DNA of 64,000 bases from positions 3,844,001 to 3,908,000 of the forward strand of contig CAXXPD010000003.1 in NCBI GenBank assembly GCA_963666415.2. Reading direction: 5' to 3'. This DNA comes from Bin87 sp963666415 (lineage in GTDB: Bacteria > Chloroflexota > Dehalococcoidia > Lucifugimonadales > UBA3495). The notes below the pieces were generated by a model. It made no database searches and was not told the origin of the DNA. It saw only the letters and a program-made list of their open reading frames with translations. Positions within the stretch are counted from its first letter, which is position 1, and every line of letters starts with the position of its first letter. Positions 10,228 to 19,230 of the stretch are shown here, one piece after another. The translations under genes were made by a program, and so were the position numbers.

Positions 10228-10277
10228 TCTCCTAAGTATATCACGTAGGAGATTGCCGGCCCCGCGGTTGATATAAT
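10228..10277. promoter_or_regulatory. Divergent dnaN / alaX promoter region with palindrome
   Basis: A 7-bp inverted repeat, TCTCCTA (10228-10234) and TAGGAGA (10246-10252), lies 24 bp upstream of dnaN. It encloses a minus-strand -10-like TATACT (10235-10240). On the plus strand an extended -10, TGATATAAT (10269-10277), lies about 75 bp before the alaX start. The palindrome could be an operator; no regulator is identified. Confidence 0.4.
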
Positions 10278-10352
10278 ATCCCCAGCAACATTGAGCGCGG
10301 CGCCGGATTGATGCGATTGCTCGCTCCCAACACCGGCAATAGTGGAGCCAAA

Positions 10353-11069
10353 ATGACCGAGCTGCTGTTCCTGAACGACGCTTACGCCAGCGAGTTCACG
10401 GCCACCGTTATCGACCTTACCGACGACGGGGGCGTGGAGCTAGACCGCACCGCGTTCTACATTGGCGGCGGCGGCCAGCCCTGCGATGTTGGCACGCTGT
10501 CGGATGCCTCTGGTGCAACCTACCGAGTGGTCAAGGTTGCCCGTTCCAGCGGGGCCATTGTGCACACGCTGGAAGGCGATGCGCGGCCAGAGCCCGGTGA
10601 CGAGCTGCATGGAAAGGTGGATTGGGATCGTCGCTACCTGCTGATGCGGACTCACACGGCGCTGCACATCCTGTGCGGCGTGGTTTGGCGCGACTACGGC
10701 GCCCACGTTACCGGCGGCGATATGCGTCCCGGTGCGGCGCGCATGGATTTTGAGCTGGAAAATATGACTGCAGAGTTCGCCGGCGAGGTGGAAGCGCGCA
10801 TCAATCAGGAAGTGGATCGGGAAAGGGACATTGTGGTCGATTCAATGACTCGGGCCGACGCCGACGCTCATCCCGACCTGATCCGAACCAAGATTAACCT
10901 GCTCCCCGCTGGCATCAAGGAAGTTCGAACCATCGACATCTCGGGGCTCGATTTGCAGGCTGACGGCGGAACCCACGTCCGCAACACCCGCGAGGTAGGG
11001 CGCATCAAGGTGGTCGGCCACGAAAGCAAGGGTCGCATCAACAAACGCCTTCGCATCGAACTGGAATAG
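10353..11069 (+). CDS. Alanyl-tRNA editing protein, AlaX type
   Basis: 238-aa trans-editing hydrolase that removes serine or glycine mischarged onto tRNA-Ala. The metal-binding HTALHIL (HxxxH) motif lies near residues 104-110, and a second metal-ligand region is seen in DGGTHVRNT. The N-terminal GGGGQPCD segment matches AlaX-M proteins. I chose the ATG at 10353 because homology starts there; the frame opens at 10308. Confidence 0.9.
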   Translation: MTELLFLNDAYASEFTATVIDLTDDGGVELDRTAFYIGGGGQPCDVGTLSDASGATYRVVKVARSSGAIVHTLEGDARPEPGDELHGKVDWDRRYLLMRTHTALHILCGVVWRDYGAHVTGGDMRPGAARMDFELENMTAEFAGEVEARINQEVDRERDIVVDSMTRADADAHPDLIRTKINLLPAGIKEVRTIDISGLDLQADGGTHVRNTREVGRIKVVGHESKGRINKRLRIELE

Positions 11070-11116
11070 GGTGCGACAGACTGTATGCTCCGCAGCATTG
11101 CATCTCCTTCTCTACA

Positions 11117-11152
11117 CCACAGCGCCACCCCCACAGCGCCACCCCCACAGGT
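11117..11152. repeat. Tandem repeat before hyuA
   Basis: Two direct copies of CAGCGCCACCCCCA plus a partial third, ending just ahead of the hyuA start at 11163. Its effect on translation is unknown. Confidence 0.6.
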
Positions 11153-11162
11153 AAACTGACAA

Positions 11163-13178
11163 ATGTCTCGAACCGTAGTCGGCATTGATGTCGGCGGTAC
11201 CTTTACCGACATTGCCGTCCTGGAAGACGGTCGCCTGAGCGTTCACAAACTGCCTTCAACGCCGGCTGACCCATCACTGGGTATAACCCGGGGCATCGAG
11301 GACACGGGCGTAAATATCCCCGATGCCGACTTCGTGCACGGCAGCACGGTGGCCACCAACGCCCTGCTGGAGGGTAAGGGCGGCCGCACTGCGCTGATTA
11401 CCACGCTGGGGTTTGAGGACGTGCTCGAAATAGGCCGGCAAAACCGGGCCGACCTTTATGACCTGAACATGGAGCGTCCGACGCCCTTGGCTCCCTGGGA
11501 GTTGCGTTTCGGACTGCCGGAGCGCATCGACTATACCGGCGCCATCCTGGAAGACCTGACACCGGAATCGGTGCAGGCATTGCTGACCCTGCTGGAGCAG
11601 GCCCAAGTGGACGGCGTCGCGGTTTCGTTCCTGTTTTCCTTCCTGAACCCCGTGCATGAAGAAGCGTTGGCCGACCGCCTGGCGGAGCTCCCGGGCCAAC
11701 CATTCATCTCAATCTCCTCGAAGATACTGCCCGAATTTCGGGAGTACGAACGCACCAGCACGGTGGTAGTCAATTCATACGTGGGCCCCGTCATGGCCAA
11801 GTATTTGTCCCAACTGGAACGAGTGCTGGGGCGCGGCCTGCGCATCATGCAATCTTCGGGAGGCAGCATTACGGCCAGTCTGGCCGCCGACCAGCCGGTC
11901 CGCACTATTTTGAGCGGCCCGGCCGGCGGCGTAGTGGGGGCCTTTTACACCGGCATGCAGGCCGGTTACCCCGACATAATTACCCTCGATATGGGCGGCA
12001 CTTCAACCGATGTGTCGCTGTGCCCCGGACGCATCAAAGAAACCACCTCGGCTACGTTGGGCGGCTATCCGGTCAGCGTGCCCATGATCGAAATTCACAC
12101 CGTGGGGGCCGGTGGGGGTTCGATCGCGCGGGTGGATTCCGGCGGCGCCCTGGTGGTTGGGCCGCAATCGGCCGGCGCTGAGCCGGGCCCAGCCTGCTAC
12201 GGGCGGGGCGACCGGATTACCGTTACCGACGCCAACCTCACGCTGGGACGGCTCCGCGCCGATGGTTTCCTGGGTGGCCGCATGACGCTGGACCGGGAAC
12301 GGGCGGAAGCGCTGATGATTGACGTTGCCGCTGGCATAGGCGCATCGGTTACCAATGCCGCCCTGGGAATCATACGCGTCGTCAATTCCAACATGGAACG
12401 GGCCATCCGTTCGATCTCGCTGGAGCGCGGCTATGATCCGCGAGAGTTTACCCTGGTGCCCTTCGGAGGCGCCGGCCCGATGCACGCCTGCGAGCTGGCC
12501 GGTGAGCTGGGCATCCCGCGCGTGTTGGTTCCCTCGCACCCGGGCATACTGTCTGCCATCGGAGTCGCCATCGCCGATGTGGTCAAGGATTATTCCCGAA
12601 CCGTGATGCTACGCGGCGGCGATCTGGATAAAATCCGGCTTGAGGAAGAATTCCACGGCATGGAACAACAGGCCCGGGCTGAACTGATGGACGAAGCCCT
12701 GCCGGTTGATTCGATGACCGCCCGGCGCTTCATCGACGTGCGTTACGTCGGGCAGTCGTTTGAGTTAACGGTGGATTGCCCCTCGTTGTCCGGTCGCGGC
12801 GACTTGCGCCGAAGTATCTCCCGTGAGTTCTACGCCGCCCACCTGCAACGGTTTGGCTACGCCGACCGTGCGTTGCCGATTGAGGTAGTTAACCTGCGGC
12901 TGAAACTGGAGCTGCCGGTGGATAAACCGCAGCTGGAACCGTCTCCGTTTGCCGGCGCCGCCGCAGCCCACGCCGCTATTGGCGCGACTGAGGTGGTATT
13001 CGCCGACGGTCCGATGGTTACCACACTGTACGACCGCGGGAGTCTCCAAACCGGAAACCAGATCGCAGGCCCCGCGCTGTTGCTGCAACTGGACACGACG
13101 ATCGTCGTTCCACCGGGCTGGCAAGGGTACCTGGATGCCTTCGGAAATCTGCTGCTGGAAACTGCCGAACCGCATTAG
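11163..13178 (+). CDS. hyuA: Hydantoinase/oxoprolinase family protein, HyuA type
   Basis: 671-aa ATP-dependent amidohydrolase subunit of the HyuA / 5-oxoprolinase family. Actin-like ATP-binding motifs are clear: GIDVGGTFTDIAVLEDG at the N-terminus, HGSTVATNALLEG near residue 60 and LDMGGTSTDVSL near residue 275. The normal partner is HyuB, found 1.7 kb downstream (14902-16512) rather than adjacent. A PIG-L gene follows 12 bp after the stop. The substrate (hydantoin, oxoproline, acetone-like or other) cannot be told from sequence. Confidence 0.92.
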   Translation: MSRTVVGIDVGGTFTDIAVLEDGRLSVHKLPSTPADPSLGITRGIEDTGVNIPDADFVHGSTVATNALLEGKGGRTALITTLGFEDVLEIGRQNRADLYDLNMERPTPLAPWELRFGLPERIDYTGAILEDLTPESVQALLTLLEQAQVDGVAVSFLFSFLNPVHEEALADRLAELPGQPFISISSKILPEFREYERTSTVVVNSYVGPVMAKYLSQLERVLGRGLRIMQSSGGSITASLAADQPVRTILSGPAGGVVGAFYTGMQAGYPDIITLDMGGTSTDVSLCPGRIKETTSATLGGYPVSVPMIEIHTVGAGGGSIARVDSGGALVVGPQSAGAEPGPACYGRGDRITVTDANLTLGRLRADGFLGGRMTLDRERAEALMIDVAAGIGASVTNAALGIIRVVNSNMERAIRSISLERGYDPREFTLVPFGGAGPMHACELAGELGIPRVLVPSHPGILSAIGVAIADVVKDYSRTVMLRGGDLDKIRLEEEFHGMEQQARAELMDEALPVDSMTARRFIDVRYVGQSFELTVDCPSLSGRGDLRRSISREFYAAHLQRFGYADRALPIEVVNLRLKLELPVDKPQLEPSPFAGAAAAHAAIGATEVVFADGPMVTTLYDRGSLQTGNQIAGPALLLQLDTTIVVPPGWQGYLDAFGNLLLETAEPH

Positions 13179-13190
13179 GCTGGATATTTT

Positions 13191-14012
13191 ATGAACACAC
13201 CTGTCGCGCCCGATATTTCCCGCCTGTCCGTCTTGGCGTGCTTTGCGCACCCGGACGACGAGGGGTTTGCGTCCGGAGGTCTGCTGGCGAAGCTGGCCGC
13301 CGGCGGCGCCCGCATCACGCTGGTTTGCGCCACCAACGGCGATGTCGGTGAAATCAGCGATCCCGCGCTGGCCACTCCCGAAAATTTGTGGCAGGTGCGC
13401 AAGCAGGAACTGCGGAATGCGATGGATATCACCGGCATCGCCGACGTGCGTTTCCTGGACTACCGCGACAGCGGCATGGACGGCACCGACGACAACCAGC
13501 ACCCGCGGGCTTATCGCAACTCAGACACCGCCAGCGTGCTGGGGACACTGGACAGCATCCTGCGGGAAACCAATCCCAACGTTGTGTTGACTCATGACCC
13601 AACCGGCGGCTATGGGCACCCCGACCACAAAACCATGTCTGCGCACGCCACTGCTGCGGTTGCGCGCGTTTCCGACCCCGACGGCGCTACGCCGTTGCTG
13701 TACTACGTCTGTTTTCCCCGCGACGTTTTCCGGCGCTGGTGGCAGGAGATGGCCGACCGCGACATAACACCGCCGTTTGCCGCCGAAGCCATCGACGAGC
13801 TGGGCACGCCCGACGACGACGTTACCACCACCGTTGACGTGATGCCGTGGGTAAAAGTCAAGCTGGACTCACTGGCCTGCCACCGCACCCAGCTGCACGA
13901 CTCAGGGCCATTCTCGCAGCTGCCCGAGGATGTGGTGAATATGTTGATGGGCACGGAATTCTACCAGCTGGTTTCACCGACGGGCGCGGTGGATTTGCTG
14001 GCCGCGCTGTAG
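13191..14012 (+). CDS. PIG-L family deacetylase
   Basis: 273-aa zinc-dependent N-deacetylase of the LmbE/PIG-L family, the class that includes MshB-type enzymes. The metal-binding AHPDDE motif lies near residues 19-24, and HPDH follows in GGYGHPDHKT. The 12-bp gap to hyuA suggests co-transcription. The substrate is unknown. Confidence 0.9.
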   Translation: MNTPVAPDISRLSVLACFAHPDDEGFASGGLLAKLAAGGARITLVCATNGDVGEISDPALATPENLWQVRKQELRNAMDITGIADVRFLDYRDSGMDGTDDNQHPRAYRNSDTASVLGTLDSILRETNPNVVLTHDPTGGYGHPDHKTMSAHATAAVARVSDPDGATPLLYYVCFPRDVFRRWWQEMADRDITPPFAAEAIDELGTPDDDVTTTVDVMPWVKVKLDSLACHRTQLHDSGPFSQLPEDVVNMLMGTEFYQLVSPTGAVDLLAAL

Positions 14013-14154
14013 TTCCGACTAACCGTGCCCGCGTGCGGAGCGACGGCGTGGCGATGGCCAACCATCCCACTAATCGGGCGTAGCCTGCGAATCCAGCCAC
14101 GCCCCCTTTGGCGGACCGTGCCGGCGGAGCAACCCGGTCAGGCCGAGTCGACCG

Positions 14155-14203
14155 TACCCGCCGCATTAGGATGGTACGCGCCGCGTTAGGATAGTACGCG
14201 TAT
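14155..14203. repeat. 20-bp direct repeat pair
   Basis: Two adjacent copies of CCGCATTAGGATGGTACGCG (the second with two changes) lie in the 197-bp gap between the convergent PIG-L and nitroreductase genes. No T-run terminator is seen. Confidence 0.55.
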
Positions 14204-14209
14204 GGTTAT

Positions 14210-14644
14210 TCAAACCGGCTCGGCGATAAACACCGGGATAGTGCGTGATGTCCGTTCCTGGTATTCCTGGTAGTTCGGGAATGCCGCCACCGCCAGATCC
14301 CAAACCCGCGCTCGTTCCTGGGGGTCATCAACCTCCCGAACCCGCATCGTGAATACCTCGGTTTCGTCCCGGATTTCCACGTTGGCGTCGTTCCGCAGGT
14401 TATAGACCCACACCGGGTTCTTCGGCGCTCCGCCCCTGGAACCCACCAGTACGAAATTGTTGCCATCCTTCACACGCATCAGCGGCGTCTTGCGGATGGC
14501 GCCCGTCTTGTTGCCCTGGTTGGTAACGATAATTACCGGAAAACCGGTGTCCCGCAACTGTGTCGCCTCGGTGCCCCCGCTGCCCTCGTATTGTTCCACC
14601 TGTTCGCGCACCCAATCGGTGGGCGACGGTATGTATTCTGCCAT
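14210..14644 (-). CDS. Nitroreductase / deazaflavin-dependent oxidoreductase family protein
   Basis: 144-aa split-barrel protein of the DDN-type family that usually binds coenzyme F420. The core segments VTNQGNKTGAIRKTPLMRV and VLVGSRGGAPKNPVWVYNL are characteristic. It implies F420 use, consistent with Chloroflexota. It stands alone on the minus strand between hyuA/PIG-L and hyuB. The substrate is unknown. Confidence 0.88.
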   Translation of the reverse strand: MAEYIPSPTDWVREQVEQYEGSGGTEATQLRDTGFPVIIVTNQGNKTGAIRKTPLMRVKDGNNFVLVGSRGGAPKNPVWVYNLRNDANVEIRDETEVFTMRVREVDDPQERARVWDLAVAAFPNYQEYQERTSRTIPVFIAEPV

Positions 14645-14901
14645 TGGTTGTCCTCCTGGTGTGGTCGTTGGAGACTGGCCGCAAAGTGTTGGCGCCGGAT
14701 TTCCGGTCGATGCTCACTCACCGTCAAGTCTCGCGCAATATGATACGCCGACTCACTGGTTTACTCTATACGAACGGCAAGTATGCGAATGGCAAGCCGG
14801 GGAGCCAGTGCACGGCCGGAATCGCTGGATAGTTTCGCCGAACGTGTGGGCGGGATGCCGGTTATACTACGGTGGAATTGATTCCCGGGGAGCCATCCGC
14901 C

Positions 14902-16512
14902 ATGCCAGTCGATGCAATCAGTCTCGAAGTCTTCAAGAACATGTTCATCTCCGTGTCCGAGGAGATGGGAGTGGCGTTGCAACGCACCAGCTACTCCACC
15001 AACATAAAAGAACGGCAGGATTTCTCTTGCGCGCTGTTCAATCCGGCGGCGGAGATGGTGGCGCAGGCGGCGCACCAGCCGGTGCATCTGGGGGCCATGC
15101 CGGCATCGGTGCAGGCGGCGTTGCAAACATTCCCGCAGGGATTGCGCGCCGGCGACATCGTCATTCTCAACGACCCCTACATGGGCGGTTCCCATCTGCC
15201 CGACATTACCTTGGTGGCTCCGGCCTACGTGGAGATTGACGGCGCCCGAGAGTTGATCGGATACGTCAGCAACCGCGGCCATCATTCCGATGTGGGCGGG
15301 ATGGCGCCGGGCTCGATGCCGCTGTCCACCGAACTCTACCAGGAAGGGCTGATTATCCCACCGCTGAAGCTGTCCCGCGGCAGTCGCATCAATCAGGAAG
15401 TGGTGTCCCTGATCTGCCGCAACTCCCGCACGCCCGATGACCGCCGGGGAGACCTGGCGGCGCAGATTGCGTCCATCCGCGTTGGCGAAAAACGCCTGAC
15501 CGAGATTGCCCAACGCTACGGCCTAGCCGATACCCACGAGCACATGGACGCGCTGCTGGACTATTCGGAGCGTTTGACCCGGCGGGCCATCGCCCAGATT
15601 CCCGACGGCGTGTACGAAGTTACCGACTATATGGATGACGACGGCCAGAGTGAAGAGCCCGTGATGATTCACGTGACGGTTACGGTGGCCGGCGACCGGA
15701 TGGCCATAGATTTCACCGGCACGGCTGCGCAAAGGCCCGGTTGCATCAACGCGCCGCGAGCCGTTACGGTGTCGGCCAGCCTGTATGTGGTGAGATGCGT
15801 GGTCGGCAACGAAGCGCCGGCGAACCAGGGCTGTTTGCGTCCGGTTGACATAATCACACCCGTTGGCAGCCTCGTTGACCCACTGCCGCAGCGGGGTGTC
15901 GCCGGCGGCAACGTGGAAACGTCGCAACGCATTACCGACGTGCTGTTGTCCGCGATGAGCCAAGCCCTGCCCGACCGCATTCCGGCATCGTCGCAGGGCA
16001 CTATGAACAACATGATCATCGGCGGCCACGACATCTCCCGCGACAGGCCCTATGTGTACTACGAGACCATCGGCGGCGGCATGGGCGCACGTCCCGACAA
16101 GGACGGTATCTCCGGCATCCATACCCACATGACCAATACAATGAATACTCCGGTGGAAGCGCTGGAGTTTGCCTTCCCGCTGCGTTTGCGTCGTTACGCT
16201 CTGCGGCGCGGCTCCGGCGGCGACGGTTTGCATCGGGGTGGTGATGGTCTGGTGCGGGATGTAGAGTTCCTCAGTCCGGCCCGCGTTACGGTGCTGTCGG
16301 AGCGCCGCCGGTTCTCCCCGCCCGGCTATCACGGCGGACACCACGGCGAGCGCGGCGAAAACGTGCTGCTGAAGGGCGGCTACGAGGAAGTCAGACTGGC
16401 CGGTAAGGAGACTCTCGACGTGGATGCCGGCGACATCCTCAGTATCCGCACGCCCGGCGGCGGTGGCTGGGGCGCCCCGACTGACGGCGGCGACCACGAC
16501 CATCAGCACTAA
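14902..16512 (+). CDS. hyuB: Hydantoinase B / oxoprolinase family protein
   Basis: 536-aa HyuB subunit, partner of HyuA in ATP-dependent cyclic-amide hydrolysis. Typical segments: the N-terminal FKNMFISVSEEMGVALQRTS, DPYMGGSHLPDI and SNRGHHSDVGG, with a glycine-rich C-terminal end (PGGGGWG). I chose the ATG at 14902; the frame opens at 14872. Only 4 bp separate it from the next gene, so the two are probably co-transcribed. Confidence 0.92.
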   Translation: MPVDAISLEVFKNMFISVSEEMGVALQRTSYSTNIKERQDFSCALFNPAAEMVAQAAHQPVHLGAMPASVQAALQTFPQGLRAGDIVILNDPYMGGSHLPDITLVAPAYVEIDGARELIGYVSNRGHHSDVGGMAPGSMPLSTELYQEGLIIPPLKLSRGSRINQEVVSLICRNSRTPDDRRGDLAAQIASIRVGEKRLTEIAQRYGLADTHEHMDALLDYSERLTRRAIAQIPDGVYEVTDYMDDDGQSEEPVMIHVTVTVAGDRMAIDFTGTAAQRPGCINAPRAVTVSASLYVVRCVVGNEAPANQGCLRPVDIITPVGSLVDPLPQRGVAGGNVETSQRITDVLLSAMSQALPDRIPASSQGTMNNMIIGGHDISRDRPYVYYETIGGGMGARPDKDGISGIHTHMTNTMNTPVEALEFAFPLRLRRYALRRGSGGDGLHRGGDGLVRDVEFLSPARVTVLSERRRFSPPGYHGGHHGERGENVLLKGGYEEVRLAGKETLDVDAGDILSIRTPGGGGWGAPTDGGDHDHQH

Positions 16513-16516
16513 ACCA

Positions 16517-17233
16517 GTGGATACTCATTCGATAGCAGCCAACGCCACCAACGTTGACGCCTTACAGGAGCAGGTGGTGGTTTGCCGGGCCTGCCCTCGG
16601 CTGGTTGACTGGCGGGAAGAAGTGGCCCGTGTCAAGCGGCGCATGTATCGCGACGAACCCTATTGGGGCGCTCCGCTGGCCGCGTTTGGCGACCCACAGG
16701 CCCGTTTGTTGGTGGTTGGTCTGGCTCCGGCGGCCCACGGCGGCAATCGCACCGGTCGGATGTTCACCGGCGACCGCAGCGGCGATTGGCTGTTTGGCGC
16801 GCTATACCGGGCCGGTTTCGCCAACCAGCCGGAGTCGGTTCGGCAGGGCGACGGGCTTGCGCTGGAAGGCGCCTTGATTACGGCGGCGGCCCGCTGCGCT
16901 CCACCCGCCAACAAACCCACCACCGTTGAGTTGGCAACCTGCCGGCCATATATCGCGCGCGAAATCGAACTGCTGGCCGACCTGCGGGTGGTGGTGGCGT
17001 TGGGGCGCATCGCATTTGATGCGTTCCTGCGGGCGTATGCCGACTCCGGCCGGGTGGCGCCCCAGCGAAAACCGCCCTTCGGTCACGCTGTTGAATCGCA
17101 GCTGCCGGACGGCGGCCCGCTGCTCATCTCCTGCTACCACCCCAGCCAGCAAAACACTCAAACTGGCCGGCTAACGCTGGATATGCTGGATGCGGTTTTC
17201 CAGCGGGCCCGCAAGGTGGTAGGCGAACCATAG
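16517..17233 (+). CDS. Uracil-DNA glycosylase, family 5 type
   Basis: 238-aa DNA-repair glycosylase. The segment VVGLAPAAHGGNRTGRMFTG is the hallmark of the UdgB-like (family 5) group; CRACPRL near the N-terminus fits its iron-sulfur cysteine region. The late motif SCYHPSQQN is the substrate-binding loop. I chose GTG at 16517, immediately after hyuB; the frame opens further upstream inside hyuB. Confidence 0.85.
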   Translation: MDTHSIAANATNVDALQEQVVVCRACPRLVDWREEVARVKRRMYRDEPYWGAPLAAFGDPQARLLVVGLAPAAHGGNRTGRMFTGDRSGDWLFGALYRAGFANQPESVRQGDGLALEGALITAAARCAPPANKPTTVELATCRPYIAREIELLADLRVVVALGRIAFDAFLRAYADSGRVAPQRKPPFGHAVESQLPDGGPLLISCYHPSQQNTQTGRLTLDMLDAVFQRARKVVGEP

Positions 17234-17295
17234 CGGAATCATGCGGTTCGGGTGCCGTCCCAAACCTGCGAACCGGGGAACAGTGCTCACGCGTG

Positions 17296-17439
17296 CCCAC
17301 TTTGTCATTGCGAGCGTAGCGTGGCAATCTCGATGAGGTTAAACACACGTCGGCGAACCGCCGTTGCTACGAATACGAGATTGCCACGTCCCTCGACGAG
17401 CTCGGGATGAACGGGCGCTCCACGCAATGACAAAGTGGG
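17296..17439. repeat. Long palindromic intergenic repeat
   Basis: A 144-bp imperfect palindrome. The outer arms CCCACTTTGTCATTGCG (17296-17312) and its exact complement (17423-17439) enclose inner arms with GTGGCAATCTCG and CGAGATTGCCAC. The right half contains CTCGACGAGCTCGGGATGAAC, a unit resembling one inserted in the IS256 remnant at 48885-48908. Structured intergenic repeats of this kind are familiar in Chloroflexota and other GC-rich genomes. It lies between the glycosylase and the first GMC gene and could act as a terminator or RNA-stability element. Confidence 0.75.
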
Positions 17440-17578
17440 TGCGCCGTGAGGGGAACAGTGGGGCTGACCTGGCAGGCCGTTGTGATAAAATCGCCCGGAT
17501 TCCCGACGGATGGGGCGCCGGTGTTCCATGCCGCCTTTGTCTCATCCCAGTTGATTTATCTGGATACGGTGTATTGAT

Positions 17579-19108
17579 ATGCGTTACGACGTGATTGTGG
17601 TTGGCGGCGGCGCGGCCGGTTGTGTGGTAGCATCCCGACTCTCTGAAGACCCATCCCGATCCGTGTTGCTGCTGGAGGCTGGCCCCGACTATCCGGATCC
17701 GGCATTGCTCCCCGACGAACTGCGCTACGGGCAAACCCGCGATGCCGAACGGCAGGACGGGCCGCATAACTGGTCGCTGACCGGGACCATAACCGCTGAA
17801 CAGGGCGAGATTCACGTTGCCCAGGGCAAAGTAATCGGTGGTGGTAGCTCGATCAATGGGCAGGTGCTGTTGCGGGGTTTGCCGGAGGATTTCGCGATGT
17901 GGGCGTCCTGGGGCAATGACCGCTGGACGTATACCGACGTGCTTCCCTACTTTCGCAAGATGGAAACCGATGGGGATATTCATGACGACTTTCATGGCAC
18001 CGATGGCCCCGTCCCAGCGGTGCGTCGGCGTAACGAAACGTGGCCGCCGATTCAGCGGGCGTTTTACGAATCGTGCCGCGCTGCCGGATATGCCGATTGC
18101 CCGGACCTGAACGGCCCGGAGCCGGGCGGCGTCGGCCCCATCCCGATGAACAATCCGGGTGGTGTGCGGATGTCCACGGCCCTGACCCATCTGAGTCCTG
18201 GTCGCCATCGCTTGAACCTGACGGTGCGCGGCGGCGTCGTGGTGCGGCGCATCCGGTTCTACGGTCAACGCGCCTGCGGGGTGGAAGCTGAAAGTGGCGG
18301 TCAGGTGTTCAACATCGATGCCGATCGCGTCGTGCTCAGCTCGGGCGGCATCAAATCCCCGCACCTGCTGATGCTATCTGGGATTGGGCCAGCCGAGGCG
18401 TTGCACCGGTACGGTATTGATGTTCTCGTCGACCAGCCGGCGGTGGGCCAAAACCTGTGGAATCACCCCATCGCGAGCGTCGGCCTGCGCGCCCGCGATG
18501 GCGTGCCGCTGTCGCCTGACGCTCAGGGCGCGCGAATCGCCCTGCGTTACACCGCCACCGGTTCGAGCACACCCAACGATGTAATGATAATGACCAACTC
18601 CATCTTCTCGCCGTTGTCGGGAGATGTTCTTCCGGATCGTGGTATCAGGCTGTCCTGCGCGCTGGAACTGCCGGCAGGTAGTGGCGAAGTGGAGTTGCAA
18701 TCGGCTGACCCGCTGCAGCAGCCCCAGTTCAACTACCATTACATGGAAAACGCCTGGGATCGGGAGCGGTTGCGCGAGGCGGTGCGGCTGTGTCGGAAGC
18801 TGGTGGACTACCCAGCTTATGCAAACGTGCTGGATCAGTGGGTCTCCCCCACCGAACCGGAGCTGGCCGACGACGATTTGCTGGACGATTGGCTGAAACG
18901 CACCATCGGTTCAGCTCGGCATATGTCGGGCACCTGCAAGATGGGGCCCGACAGCGACCCGGCGGCGGTGGTGAACCAGCGCCTGCAGGTGCGAGGCGTC
19001 GAGGGGCTGTGGGTTGCTGACGCCAGCATCTTGCCGCAGGTGCCACGGGCCAACACCCACGCCACGGTAATCATGGTGGCCGAACGGCTGGCCGGGGAGT
19101 GGGATTAG
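17579..19108 (+). CDS. GMC family FAD-dependent oxidoreductase (1)
   Basis: 509-aa flavoprotein of the glucose-methanol-choline family, which oxidises alcohols or sugars. The FAD-binding Rossmann motif VVGGGAAGCVVASRLSE is at the N-terminus, with the GMC signatures GKVIGGGSSINGQV and SSGGIKSPHLLMLSGIGP. The catalytic pair is expected in SARHMSGTCKMG and PRANTHATVIM near the C-terminus. No signal peptide is seen. A paralogue follows directly, suggesting related substrates. Confidence 0.93.
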   Translation: MRYDVIVVGGGAAGCVVASRLSEDPSRSVLLLEAGPDYPDPALLPDELRYGQTRDAERQDGPHNWSLTGTITAEQGEIHVAQGKVIGGGSSINGQVLLRGLPEDFAMWASWGNDRWTYTDVLPYFRKMETDGDIHDDFHGTDGPVPAVRRRNETWPPIQRAFYESCRAAGYADCPDLNGPEPGGVGPIPMNNPGGVRMSTALTHLSPGRHRLNLTVRGGVVVRRIRFYGQRACGVEAESGGQVFNIDADRVVLSSGGIKSPHLLMLSGIGPAEALHRYGIDVLVDQPAVGQNLWNHPIASVGLRARDGVPLSPDAQGARIALRYTATGSSTPNDVMIMTNSIFSPLSGDVLPDRGIRLSCALELPAGSGEVELQSADPLQQPQFNYHYMENAWDRERLREAVRLCRKLVDYPAYANVLDQWVSPTEPELADDDLLDDWLKRTIGSARHMSGTCKMGPDSDPAAVVNQRLQVRGVEGLWVADASILPQVPRANTHATVIMVAERLAGEWD

Positions 19109-19230
19109 AAATTCTCCCAGTCCAACCGGCGGGTTGGGGCACAACAATACAAAACGTACAACCATGCAAAAAGTCCCTGGGCCATACTTCAGGGTCAGGT
19201 TTCGGGGTCGCGTAAGGAGAAAATGCCAAA

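Noticed and set aside
15523..16509. 328-codon minus-strand frame
   Set aside because: Antisense to hyuB, which has full family similarity.
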